DNA of 6,380 nucleotides from Clostridia bacterium (GTDB lineage: Bacteria; Bacillota_A; Clostridia; Christensenellales; UBA1242): the NCBI GenBank assembly GCA_017938565.1, contig JAGBBI010000278.1:1-6380 (forward strand), written 5' to 3'. Made by a program: the position numbers and the translations under genes. Positions 1 through 6,110 of the stretch are shown piece by piece. The notes beneath the pieces were generated by a model. The model was not told the origin of the DNA. It saw nothing but the letters and a program-made list of their open reading frames with translations, and ran no database searches. Every line of letters begins with the position of its first letter. The stretch's first letter is position 1.

Positions 1-188
1 CTTATATCTACCATCTATCTGTTGAAATTGTTGATAAGTTAATTTCATCGGTTAAATTGTTTAGTTACGACCACACAGGCAACGAAGGAACAGAATATTT
101 TGAATGCACAATGACTTACGAAAATGTAGAATTTATAACGACTCTTCCAACCGATTTAAACACATACACCCTTTCAACAAAACAATAA
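1..188 (+). CDS. C-terminal end of an unrecognised protein (5' end outside window)
   Basis: An open frame enters from the left edge, read from base 3, and stops at TAA 186-188, giving 61 residues. The fragment starts YIYHLSVEIV and ends TYTLSTKQ. It is mixed polar and hydrophobic, with an alternating pattern around FECTMTYENVEFITTLP that suggests beta strands; no motif is recognisable. A strong intrinsic terminator follows 15 bases after the stop, which supports this as a genuine gene end. Codon usage, with several AAC and ACC codons, resembles the metalloprotease gene that follows. The function cannot be named from this piece. Confidence 0.6.
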   Translation, partial: YIYHLSVEIVDKLISSVKLFSYDHTGNEGTEYFECTMTYENVEFITTLPTDLNTYTLSTKQ

Positions 189-203
189 CTAAATCTAACA
201 ATA

Positions 204-239
204 AAAATCTCAGATTTAAAATCTGAGATTTTATTTTTT
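204..239 (+). terminator. Intrinsic terminator of the left-edge gene
   Basis: A near-perfect palindrome has arms at 204-217 and 219-232 (AAAATCTCAGATTT and its complement). It forms a stem of about 12 bp with a tiny AT loop and runs into a T-rich tract at 229-239. It separates the left-edge gene from the promoter at 277-305. The A-run on the left arm could also give some activity on the minus strand. Confidence 0.85.
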
Positions 240-276
240 CGATTTTTAACTTGCACAACAATTCCCTATTAAAGAA

Positions 277-305
277 TTGACGAATAGCGTAAATATTGCT
301 AAAAT
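277..305 (+). promoter_or_regulatory. Sigma-A-type promoter of the metalloprotease gene
   Basis: TTGACG (277-282) and TAAAAT (300-305) are separated by exactly 17 bases, matching the -35 and -10 consensus at 5 of 6 positions each. Transcription would begin near 311-313. This leaves a leader of about 25 nt carrying the GGAG ribosome binding site (328-331). Confidence 0.7.
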
Positions 306-337
306 TAAAACAAATAATTTTCAATTTGGAGTTATTA

Positions 338-2029
338 ATGAAAAAGAAAACGTATTTGTTATTTTCAATAATTTTATTAGTTGGCATCACAGCCTTCCTA
401 GTATATGTATTCACTTCAAATGACAACAATAAAAACAATGAAACATTAACATATTCATCAACCGATTTTGAAAACAGAGTTTACCTTCTGAACAACACTC
501 TTATTGGTGATGAAACTGTAAATATTTCAAAAGACCAGCAAAATATAAAGTTAGATTCTTCAATGATAACAAATTTTGATACCAAGACCATAGGAAAAAG
601 AACTGCTAAAATTTCTTATTCTGGCGAAGAAAAGCAAATTAATTACTACGTAATAAAATCAGCAAACGACACATCTCTAAATTGCATATCAAATGTTAAC
701 AACCTTTTCACAACTTATTATCTTAATGAAAATTTAGACTTAACAAATGTCTCTATTGAATATTGTGAAGTTGTTGATGGTTATATGGTAAAAAGCATTA
801 TTCCAGTTACCTTAGATATGCTTCAAGGGTTTAACACATCTTCAATCGGCACAAAAACACTTTATATTTGCTATAAAGACTTTGTATATAACTTCACATA
901 CTATGTAAAAGAAAAATCAACCGAACAAATTACTTCTAACAGTTTTTCTCTTGGCACCTATTACTCCACCAACACAACCGAAGAAACCACACATTTTTCA
1001 ATTAAAATCAATGAAGGCTCTTACCTTCCAAACGACTATAAAACCATTATTGAAAAGATGTATGCTATTCAAGAAGAAGTGTCAGGGCTTAAGTTCGCCG
1101 ACAAATTAACAATTGAAGTTTTACAAAAACAGCATCCAGCCTGTGGCGGATTAACCATTTACATTAACGCATCTGAACTTTTTGCAGTAGCTTCAAATGC
1201 ATTTCAACACGAACTTGCACACGCTCTTAATCACTCACAGATTGCAAAAAGTCTTCCTTGCAGAACATTAACCGAAGGTTTTGCAACATATATGGAATAC
1301 CTAACCTCTAAACAAATTAGAGAAAAATACCCCGAACTTAACGCCCATACCTACACCCACTATGGAATAATAGGCAACAACGATTTCCTCGCCGAAGAAA
1401 TGTACTTCTATGATTTTGAAGATACAATTTTAAATTTAAAACAAGACGAAATCGCTCCAAATTCGCCTTATGAAGCAGGTGCAAGATTTTTTGCATATTT
1501 ACATCATAGATATGGAGATTTTTGTGGTTGGATGAAAGACGAAAGCTTTAACACAACCGACTTAGAACAATGGAAAACTTTGCTTAAAGCATATTATAAA
1601 AACGACAAAATATTTGACGAGTTCTATTCATACGAACAATCTTTTGGCGACAAATACAATCTTTTTTGTGGAGCAAATAATTTCAGCAATTACGGAAACT
1701 ACTATTCACCAAAAGATTTTTCAAATAAACACAAACTGAATTATTACTTCAACTTTGGAAATTTAAAAGACTACCAAGGCAATCAAACAATAATTTACAA
1801 AGACCTTTATTTAAACATCGACTCAGCAAAAGACCAACTAACAAAACTAAATATTTCTACATCAAACTTAAAATTAAAAACCGATAAAGATATAGAGATT
1901 AAACTTTACAACTCCGTCGGAACACTCATAAAAACCATAACAAACTCAAGCGAAGAGTTTTCACTAACCGATGTTGCCTTCATAAGACTTGTCGGAAACG
2001 GAGTAGTTTCGCTTTACTTAACATACTAA
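338..2029 (+). CDS. Membrane-anchored gluzincin-like metalloprotease with tandem Ig-like domains
   Basis: The protein has 563 residues. The chosen start is ATG 338, with GGAG six bases upstream; an in-frame TTG at 296 lies inside the promoter. Residues 1-4 are basic, and 5-25 form a hydrophobic segment without a lipobox Cys, so it is probably a membrane anchor or signal peptide with the rest outside the cell. Residues about 43-107 and 114-192 look like two bacterial Ig-like (Big_3-type) domains: each has the F-[DN]-T-x-[ST]-I-G-x-[RK]-T strand motif and ends in a YYV strand. The catalytic region follows: HELAH at 291-295 gives two zinc-ligand His and the general base E292, and TEGFATYMEY has E313 as the probable third ligand, 18 residues after the second His. 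This is the gluzincin / peptidase-MA-like pattern. Residues about 470-563 look beta-rich and may be an accessory domain. The likely role is cell-surface proteolysis; the substrate is unknown. It forms a monocistronic unit with its own promoter and terminator. Confidence 0.88.
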   Translation: MKKKTYLLFSIILLVGITAFLVYVFTSNDNNKNNETLTYSSTDFENRVYLLNNTLIGDETVNISKDQQNIKLDSSMITNFDTKTIGKRTAKISYSGEEKQINYYVIKSANDTSLNCISNVNNLFTTYYLNENLDLTNVSIEYCEVVDGYMVKSIIPVTLDMLQGFNTSSIGTKTLYICYKDFVYNFTYYVKEKSTEQITSNSFSLGTYYSTNTTEETTHFSIKINEGSYLPNDYKTIIEKMYAIQEEVSGLKFADKLTIEVLQKQHPACGGLTIYINASELFAVASNAFQHELAHALNHSQIAKSLPCRTLTEGFATYMEYLTSKQIREKYPELNAHTYTHYGIIGNNDFLAEEMYFYDFEDTILNLKQDEIAPNSPYEAGARFFAYLHHRYGDFCGWMKDESFNTTDLEQWKTLLKAYYKNDKIFDEFYSYEQSFGDKYNLFCGANNFSNYGNYYSPKDFSNKHKLNYYFNFGNLKDYQGNQTIIYKDLYLNIDSAKDQLTKLNISTSNLKLKTDKDIEIKLYNSVGTLIKTITNSSEEFSLTDVAFIRLVGNGVVSLYLTY

Positions 2030-2089
2030 TAACTTGTTAAGAATATTTTAATGTTTCAATTGACTACCTAATCACAGGAAAAGAGTTTG

Positions 2090-2142
2090 AAAAAAAGTAA
2101 AAGAGCAAGTATTAAACCTTTGTTTGACTTGCTCTTTTATTT
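2090..2142. terminator. Bidirectional intrinsic terminator between convergent genes
   Basis: A 12-bp perfect stem (2099-2110 with 2127-2138, AAAAGAGCAAGT and its complement) encloses a smaller AAAC/GTTT hairpin. T-rich sequence follows on the plus strand (2135-2143), and an A-run at 2090-2096 supplies the T-tract for the minus strand. It can therefore serve both the metalloprotease gene and the 88-aa gene whose stop is at 2143-2145. Confidence 0.85.
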
Positions 2143-2409
2143 TCACTTTTTGATTTTCTTTTCCCATAATTGTCGGATAAATTTTAGTGATAATGTCGAT
2201 AAAATAAACCCAAAGACTGGTACCAATGATGATAGCCAAATATTTGAAAATCTGTTAATTATATATGAATACAATACCACTACAAAATATGTAAGTATAG
2301 CAATACATATTTTTCTTGTCCAACTTGTTTCCCACATTTTATCTAATTCAACTTTTTTATTTCGAGTTTTTATTTGTTCAATTTCTGTTTGCAATTCATC
2401 GTTATTCAC
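2143..2409 (-). CDS. Small two-TM membrane protein with N-terminal coiled coil (WETSWTRK family)
   Basis: The protein has 88 residues and starts at GTG 2409, preceded by a full AAGGAG (2418-2423) eight bases upstream, so this start is well supported. Residues 1-25 are charged and helical and likely form a short coiled coil. WETSWTRK (26-33) sits at the membrane boundary. Two hydrophobic helices follow at about 33-52 and 58-76, the second containing LVPVFGFILSTLSL, and the tail is basic. From memory, small proteins with a coiled coil followed by a KxWETSxTR motif and a VPxxGFxLSTL second helix are widespread and annotated only as hypothetical; that recognition is not a database result. It may be translated from the same transcript as the 186-aa gene upstream (121-bp gap, no terminator). 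Function is unknown. Confidence 0.85.
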   Translation of the reverse strand: MNNDELQTEIEQIKTRNKKVELDKMWETSWTRKICIAILTYFVVVLYSYIINRFSNIWLSSLVPVFGFILSTLSLKFIRQLWEKKIKK

Positions 2410-2462
2410 TACTTTTTCTCCTTAAATTAATAAATCAAAATTTAACATTGGTGCAACGATTG

Positions 2463-2504
2463 ATAACGAATCCGAATCACAAAGTATTTATCGGATATGG
2501 TTAT
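2463..2504. repeat. Imperfect inverted repeat in the gap between the 186-aa and 88-aa genes
   Basis: ATAAC (2463-2467) pairs with GTTAT (2500-2504) and ATCCGA (2470-2475) with TCGGAT (2491-2496), with a small internal mismatch and a 15-base loop. No T-tract follows on either strand, so it does not look like a terminator. It could be a weak processing or regulatory stem in a two-gene transcript, or chance. Confidence 0.3.
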
Positions 2505-2530
2505 TTTGTTGTTAGAGTGAAGATCAAAAC

Positions 2531-3091
2531 TTAATCTTCTTCATTAAAAAATTCAACTTTATAAGTTCCGTCTTCATATTCGCTATATAGAACAGACTCG
2601 TCATCTAACCAACAACCGAATAGGCTGTCGTTTCCTAACGCAAAAGTAATACTATTTGTTTTTATATTTTGTAATACTTCATCTTTGGTATATTGTTCTT
2701 TTCGAACTTGTTTAGAGTTTAAATAATTTGCAGTTTCCAAAGCTATTCTATCAACAATTAAATCATATTTATCTTTGAAATGCTTTGTGATGTTAGAAAT
2801 TCTTGTGATATACTCTGGTTTTAGATCAACCAAATTATCTGAAAACATATATTTAGGCATTGTAATTTTTATGTTAACACCTTCAATAACTCCATAAGCA
2901 TTTTTTATAGAATATCCGAGAGCTCTAAAAAGATGATCTTCTTTGATTACAAATTCAACATCGTTTATAAAAAATGTATTTATGCCTTTATCTTTTTCCA
3001 AATTCTTTTTCTCTATCTCATTATAATCAACAACAAGCTTATGAGTTTTTGGTTGTTTATCCTTTTTCTTAAAAATATCAAAAAATCCCAT
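2531..3091 (-). CDS. Unknown 186-aa protein with MGFFDIFKKK N-terminus; possible DUF2262/DUF6985-like end
   Basis: Start ATG 3091 is chosen because AGGAGT (3099-3104) lies seven bases upstream; the longer frame to 3124 would begin inside the promoter. The N-terminus MGFFDIFKKKDK is amphipathic and basic, a form common on small cytosolic proteins that associate with membranes or act as immunity-type proteins. Residues 17-80 are predicted mixed alpha/beta, 93-145 mostly helical, and the end (FGCWLDDESVLYSEYEDGTYKVEFF, about 158-182) resembles the acidic W-x-DD strand pair of DUF2262/DUF6985-type domains. That resemblance is weak and rests on recall. There are no TM segments. The gene has its own extended -10 promoter with an overlapping palindrome, so it may be repressor-controlled. 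The function is not established. Confidence 0.82.
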   Translation of the reverse strand: MGFFDIFKKKDKQPKTHKLVVDYNEIEKKNLEKDKGINTFFINDVEFVIKEDHLFRALGYSIKNAYGVIEGVNIKITMPKYMFSDNLVDLKPEYITRISNITKHFKDKYDLIVDRIALETANYLNSKQVRKEQYTKDEVLQNIKTNSITFALGNDSLFGCWLDDESVLYSEYEDGTYKVEFFNEED

Positions 3092-3112
3092 ATCATTTAC
3101 TCCTATGAAAAT

Positions 3113-3121
3113 ATTATAGCA
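3113..3121 (-). promoter_or_regulatory. Extended -10 promoter of the 186-aa gene
   Basis: Read on the minus strand this is TGCTATAAT: a perfect -10 hexamer (3118-3113) with the upstream TG of extended -10 promoters (3121-3120). The place of a -35 box at 17-base spacing reads ATACAC, a poor match, as expected when the extended -10 compensates. Initiation near 3106 would leave a leader of about 15 nt that includes the AGGAGT site. Confidence 0.7.
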
Positions 3122-3139
3122 CACTTTTATTGAAAGTGT
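3121..3139. promoter_or_regulatory. Palindrome abutting the -10 box, candidate operator
   Basis: ACACTTT (3121-3127) and AAAGTGT (3133-3139) are perfect 7-bp inverted arms around a 5-bp spacer. They occupy the -10 to -35 interval of the 186-aa gene's promoter. The symmetry continues outward imperfectly: ATTATA lies left and ATAAT right, so a TATAAT hexamer faces each way. The position fits a dimeric repressor operator. It could also form a hairpin, but there is no adjoining T-tract at the correct side. Confidence 0.45.
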
Positions 3140-3150
3140 ATAATATTTAC

Positions 3151-3184
3151 AAAAAAAGAGAAGATTTTAGATTTCTTTTCTCTT
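3151..3184 (-). terminator. Probable terminator of the 78-aa gene
   Basis: On the minus strand AAGAGAA (3184-3178) can pair with TTCTCTT (3162-3156), immediately followed by a run of Ts (3157-3151). The stem is only about 7 bp with a loop of about 15 bases, so it is modest. It sits 19 bases beyond the stop of the 78-aa gene and before the next promoter. Confidence 0.55.
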
Positions 3185-3202
3185 ATGATTAGTTGTTGCT
3201 TG

Positions 3203-3439
3203 TTAAGTCTTTGTTTTTAAGGTGTAAACACTTTTGGCTGATAAATTGCCCATATCGCCATTGTTCTTGGCGTATTCGAGCAAATCGTAGACTAAGATAA
3301 AAGCAATATCTTTTACTTGTTCACGACTTAGTTTACATTCTCCGTATCTTAAACCTAGCATATTAAGACAGCAGTTTGCAGTATTATCAGGCAGACTTTT
3401 GTCTAAGCAACAACTAAATTGGTCAATAACATTCTTCAT
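3203..3439 (-). CDS. Small cysteine-rich protein of unknown function
   Basis: The protein has 78 residues, ATG 3439 to TAA 3205-3203. Five cysteines are concentrated in the first half as CC (10-11), CC (23-24) and C35, which suggests metal binding or disulfides. This is followed by a helical region, SREQVKDIAFILVYDLLEYAKNN (about 38-60), and a polar basic tail. There is no signal peptide or TM segment. No good Shine-Dalgarno sequence precedes the ATG (AATGAACT only), and the upstream promoter is unclear: TTGAAG with TAGATA at 16-base spacing is weak. The reading frame has normal codon content and a terminator lies on each side, so it is probably real. It is not recognised as a known family. 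Confidence 0.6.
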   Translation of the reverse strand: MKNVIDQFSCCLDKSLPDNTANCCLNMLGLRYGECKLSREQVKDIAFILVYDLLEYAKNNGDMGNLSAKSVYTLKTKT

Positions 3440-3502
3440 AGTTCATTTTTTATTTAAATGATATCTATGCTAGCCGCTATTGACTTCAACCCTTTTGAGC
3501 AA

Positions 3503-3537
3503 TAAAAAACACCCAAACTTAAACTTTGTTTGAGTGT
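3503..3537 (-). terminator. Intrinsic terminator of the 340-aa gene
   Basis: On the minus strand ACACTCAAAC (3537-3528) pairs with GTTTGGGTGT (3518-3509) through 10 bp including one G-T wobble, with a 9-base loop, and is followed directly by six Ts (3509-3504). It lies a few bases beyond the stop at 3544. Confidence 0.85.
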
Positions 3538-3543
3538 AAAATC

Positions 3544-4566
3544 TTATTTTACTAAATCATTTTCACTAGATTGTAAAGCAGAAAATGTTGTGCTATAATC
3601 GCCAAAATATGCGTCTTTTAATGAGTTTGTTCCATTTTGCCAAACAATATTGTGTGGCATATATCCAAATGTCGCATTTATCAACTCTTTATTCCTAAAT
3701 GTCGTTTCTAACAACGAGTCTAAAAGATAAATATGACCAATTTTCAAATCTTTTCTTATATCTTGTATTGTTTGTGCCAAATTTGGTGCTATTGAACGAG
3801 CTTCATTACCTAGTTGAATTAAGCAATCAAGTTGATTTTCTTTATCTAATGTATCAATGTAATCTTCATCAAATTTAATATCTTCAATTTGATCGTTAAT
3901 TATCTTTTGTAAAGCATTATATTTTCTTATTTGTTTGCCATAATGTATTAATGTTGCACCTGCAATATTTCTAGTTTGCCACTCACCATTCCCATCAAAA
4001 TCTGTGCAAACATCGTGATAAATACGTTCTTGGATATATCTAACTCCAAGTTCTTGTTCTTCATTCTCTTTTTTATTGTGATATAAGAAATTATATCCAT
4101 TATTATAAAGTTTTAATATGTAATCTCCAAGATTAGAATTTTTTACTTCTAAATCAGCGTGCATACTACATTTTTTACCGAATTCCTTATCTGCCGAACT
4201 ATTAAGGTGCATAGTTCCAGACATTATAGCTCCGTCTGTTTTTCTTTGCATAGTAAAGCCAATAATAGATGACCAATCAACAAAAACAATACCTCTAAAA
4301 CCACTTTCTTCATCCTTCATACCACTTACTGTTGGTATTTCGTAATGAGATGTTAAATAAATTTCATCATTATCTATTTCCATAGACACTTCACCAATTT
4401 GTTCTTTTAAAGTTATATATCCAGACTGTTTATTGTTAAACAACAAGGGATATGATACTTGATTTTCGGTATATATTGGTTGTGGAACAACATGTATTCC
4501 AAACATGTTTAAGAAAACAATTCCAGCCCTTAAACTTTGATTTTGATTAAGTTTTGTGATGTGCAT
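3544..4566 (-). CDS. Unknown 340-aa soluble protein with an EF-hand-like DxDGNGxE loop
   Basis: ATG 4566 is chosen because AGGAGA (4571-4576) lies just upstream and a promoter sits at 4589-4617; the in-frame TTG at 4617 coincides with that promoter's -35 box. The protein has no signal peptide or TM segment. Residues about 1-145 look beta-rich (LLFNNKQSGYITL, GEVSMEIDNDEIYLTSHYEIP, FRGIVFVDWSSIIGFTMQR). The middle has DFDGNGEW (189-196), which matches the acidic DxDxNGxxE-like part of a Ca-binding EF-hand loop but stands alone. Residues about 215-300 are helical and charged. The C-terminus is aromatic (FGYMPHNIVWQ, DAYFGDYSTTFSALQ). I do not recognise the family. It is monocistronic, with its own promoter and terminator, and is divergent from the recombinase remnant. 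Confidence 0.85.
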   Translation of the reverse strand: MHITKLNQNQSLRAGIVFLNMFGIHVVPQPIYTENQVSYPLLFNNKQSGYITLKEQIGEVSMEIDNDEIYLTSHYEIPTVSGMKDEESGFRGIVFVDWSSIIGFTMQRKTDGAIMSGTMHLNSSADKEFGKKCSMHADLEVKNSNLGDYILKLYNNGYNFLYHNKKENEEQELGVRYIQERIYHDVCTDFDGNGEWQTRNIAGATLIHYGKQIRKYNALQKIINDQIEDIKFDEDYIDTLDKENQLDCLIQLGNEARSIAPNLAQTIQDIRKDLKIGHIYLLDSLLETTFRNKELINATFGYMPHNIVWQNGTNSLKDAYFGDYSTTFSALQSSENDLVK

Positions 4567-4588
4567 ATTATCTCCTATTTCTTTCGTT

Positions 4589-4617
4589 ATATTAACATCA
4601 AATCGAACTTTTTTCAA
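4589..4617 (-). promoter_or_regulatory. Promoter of the 340-aa gene
   Basis: On the minus strand TTGAAA (4617-4612) and TAATAT (4594-4589) are 17 bases apart, and TG one base before the -10 makes it extended. The predicted start near 4582 gives a leader of about 15 nt just covering AGGAGA, which supports ATG 4566 as the start. An upstream TTGACA (4642-4637 region) has no convincing -10 partner. Confidence 0.65.
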
Positions 4618-4664
4618 TACCTAATCATAAAAATCTTGTCAAAGGGGCTGATTTTTTTTGTTTT

Positions 4665-5093
4665 GTGTTAAGATTAGGCAAAACCACAAATGAAAAATTA
4701 AACACACTTGAACAACAAAAAGAAGATATGGAGATTAAGATTGCTGAACACCAAGTTAAAAGAATAAAACCACTTGATGAAAACATTGTTTACAAGTGGC
4801 TTATGAGTTTTGCAGATGTAGATATAACCGACACTCTTGCTTGTAAACGAATGATTGATTTGTTTGTGAATAAAGTAATTTTGTATGACGATTACTTTGA
4901 TATTGTGTTTAATGCAAGTGAAGATAACGCACAAAATATAAAACTTGAAAATATAGAAGATTACACTAATCTTAAAAACCAATTAAACAATAAAAAAGAA
5001 CAACCCAAACACTCTGGTTCAGATTGCTCTCATTTGGTGCACCACTACAAGTCTAAATTGAACCAAAAGTTTAATTTAGGCTTTTTTATTTAA
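4665..5093 (+). pseudogene. 5'-truncated serine recombinase (C-terminal remnant)
   Basis: This frame encodes about 142 residues that match the C-terminal quarter of large serine recombinases of the resolvase/integrase type, which are usually 500-550 aa. The sequence begins in the coiled-coil helix (TTNEKLNTLEQQKEDMEIKIAE) and passes through the conserved W-L-x-x-F-x-D-x-D-I-T-D...R-M-I-D-x-F-V-N-x-V-x-L-Y-D-D block (about residues 45-77). It ends with the polar tail HSGSDCSHLVHH typical of this group. The N-terminal resolvase domain with the catalytic Ser, the recombinase domain and the zinc ribbon are all missing, so it cannot be active. Homology appears to begin near 4675-4690; the sequence before that looks unrelated, and the GTG at 4665 has no ribosome binding site. 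The remnant is the only plus-strand gene in this block. The recombinase assignment is from motif recall. Confidence 0.82.
5049..5091 (+). terminator. Strong intrinsic terminator inside the recombinase 3' end
   Basis: A stem of about 15 bp pairs 5049-5063 with 5069-5083, with two G-T wobbles and a 5-base loop CAAAA, and overlaps a T-rich run (5082-5091). It lies within the recombinase frame and encodes its final residues (about KSKLNQKFNLGFF), with the stop at 5091-5093. There is no T-tract for minus-strand transcripts. Confidence 0.85.
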
Positions 5094-5856
5094 TATAAGA
5101 ATTTTGAAATTTGGACAATGACTCAATAATAAATTCTTGGTCTTTCTTTGATAATGTAGTGTTTAATTGTTCTTGGGAATATTTAGATTGCAATGTTAGT
5201 GCAATACTTTTTATATTAAACTGAGTATCTATTTCAGGTTTAAAAACATAAACAAAAAGTTTATCAATTGTTCTCACTTTTTTATATAATTTTTTATAGG
5301 TTAATTTATCTATATTTTTTATTGTTTTATTGATAAGATTATTGAATATAGGAAACTCAATTATAGTATAAAAATCATATAAAATCATTAAAACGCCAAG
5401 AATTATTAATACACCTAAAATTAAAAGACCAATGACCGAAACTATATTTATAAAAATGCTATGTAAAAACCAATTACAGATTGTATTATGAATTAATAAG
5501 TGAAAACATAAAGCATAAACTATTGTAAAACTACTTAACATTTTCTTAGTTTTTTCCCCTAACACATTTGGGTAGAATTTATTTCCTTGAGTATCTTTTA
5601 ATGAAATCTTACTTAACAAGTTGTAAATTGCTTCTAACACATAATAAATGCTTACATAAACAATAAACCAAAAAGAATTATAATCTAGTGATAAAAATAA
5701 GGAAATCAAAGCAAACACAGGCAAAACAATCTTAATAACTTCAATAAAAATATTTATAATATCGTTTTCCTTTTGTAAGTGAAGCCATAATCCATTTAAT
5801 AACCCCAACACAATTACAAATATAAATAATATCAACAAAAAACATTTAATAAACAT
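5086..5856 (-). CDS. Multi-pass membrane protein of unknown function
   Basis: The protein has 256 residues. Start ATG 5856 is chosen because GAGGTG lies six bases upstream; the GTG at 5865 is part of that ribosome binding site. Hydrophobic segments lie at about 4-24, 33-57, 61-81, 107-128 and 133-165; the last is long and may be one tilted or two helices. A polar loop, SLKDTQGNKFYPNVLGEKTKK (about 85-105), interrupts the third and fourth. A soluble C-terminal domain of about 90 residues (165-256) is Lys-rich and helical, ending KKDQEFIIESLSKFQNSYIK. There are no catalytic or transporter motifs. The 3' end overlaps the recombinase remnant tail by 8 bases in convergent orientation. It is driven by its own strong promoter and no clear terminator for this strand follows. 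It is not recognised as a family; it might be an immunity- or defence-type membrane protein, but only context hints at that. Confidence 0.82.
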   Translation of the reverse strand: MFIKCFLLILFIFVIVLGLLNGLWLHLQKENDIINIFIEVIKIVLPVFALISLFLSLDYNSFWFIVYVSIYYVLEAIYNLLSKISLKDTQGNKFYPNVLGEKTKKMLSSFTIVYALCFHLLIHNTICNWFLHSIFINIVSVIGLLILGVLIILGVLMILYDFYTIIEFPIFNNLINKTIKNIDKLTYKKLYKKVRTIDKLFVYVFKPEIDTQFNIKSIALTLQSKYSQEQLNTTLSKKDQEFIIESLSKFQNSYIK

Positions 5857-5876
5857 TTCTATCACCTCGCAGTAAT

Positions 5877-5905
5877 ATCATAGCATATAATTGATATTTT
5901 TTCAA
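5877..5905 (-). promoter_or_regulatory. Strong promoter of the membrane protein gene
   Basis: On the minus strand TTGAAA (5905-5900) and TATGAT (5882-5877) are 17 bases apart, with TG one base before the -10 (extended). The same architecture, TTGAAA plus 17 plus extended -10, precedes the 340-aa gene. Confidence 0.75.
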
Positions 5906-5946
5906 TATTCATTGTTAGAAAAGGCTGTTTATGCCGTGAAAGGTAC

Positions 5947-6074
5947 TTGACAAGAGAAGAAATGAAAACACAATAAAAAAAGACAGAGAAACGAAAAACA
6001 AAGTTCGTAATCACAAAAATCGTTTCTCTGTCTTAACCAGCAAAAGAAAAATTTATTTCAGAGACTCTTGTCAA
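5947..6074. repeat. Nested inverted-repeat element, MITE-like or structured RNA
   Basis: The outer arms TTGACAAGAG (5947-5956) and CTCTTGTCAA (6065-6074) are perfect 10-bp inverts, with partial continuation outward (GGTA left, TACACC right). Between them is a second possible pairing, GAAAT (5959-5963) with ATTTC (6055-6059), and at the centre a 15-bp perfect stem (5980-5994 with 6020-6034). The element of about 130 bp has no ORF. Terminal inverted repeats and small size recall a miniature transposable element, but no convincing target duplication is visible. A folded RNA or a transcription barrier are alternatives. Confidence 0.5.
5972..6034 (-). terminator. Long-stem intrinsic terminator for leftward transcripts
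   Basis: On the minus strand a 15-bp perfect stem (6034-6020 with 5994-5980, core AAGACAGAGAAACG) with a 25-base loop runs into seven Ts and ATT. It would stop read-through from the SHOCT gene side before the membrane protein promoter at 5905. It forms the centre of the nested repeat. Confidence 0.75.
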
Positions 6075-6110
6075 ATACACCATGGAATAAATTAGCCATT
6101 GTATAGAACA

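Noticed and set aside
2065..4627. Shared 10-mer TACCTAATCA at 2065 and 4618 as a direct repeat
   Set aside because: Ten-base matches are expected by chance in a window of this size and composition, and similarity does not extend.
4629..4659. AAAAATC/GATTTTT hairpin with eight Ts as a plus-strand terminator
   Set aside because: The stem is only 7 bp and nearly all A-T, and no plus-strand gene ends before it; it may be a leftover of the sequence around the recombinase truncation.
5018..5048. GGTTCAGAT...GGTGCACCA resembling a tRNA 3' end or integrase core site
   Set aside because: It lies inside the recombinase frame, no remainder of a tRNA is present, and the 8-bp palindrome GGTGCACC alone is not evidence for an attachment site.
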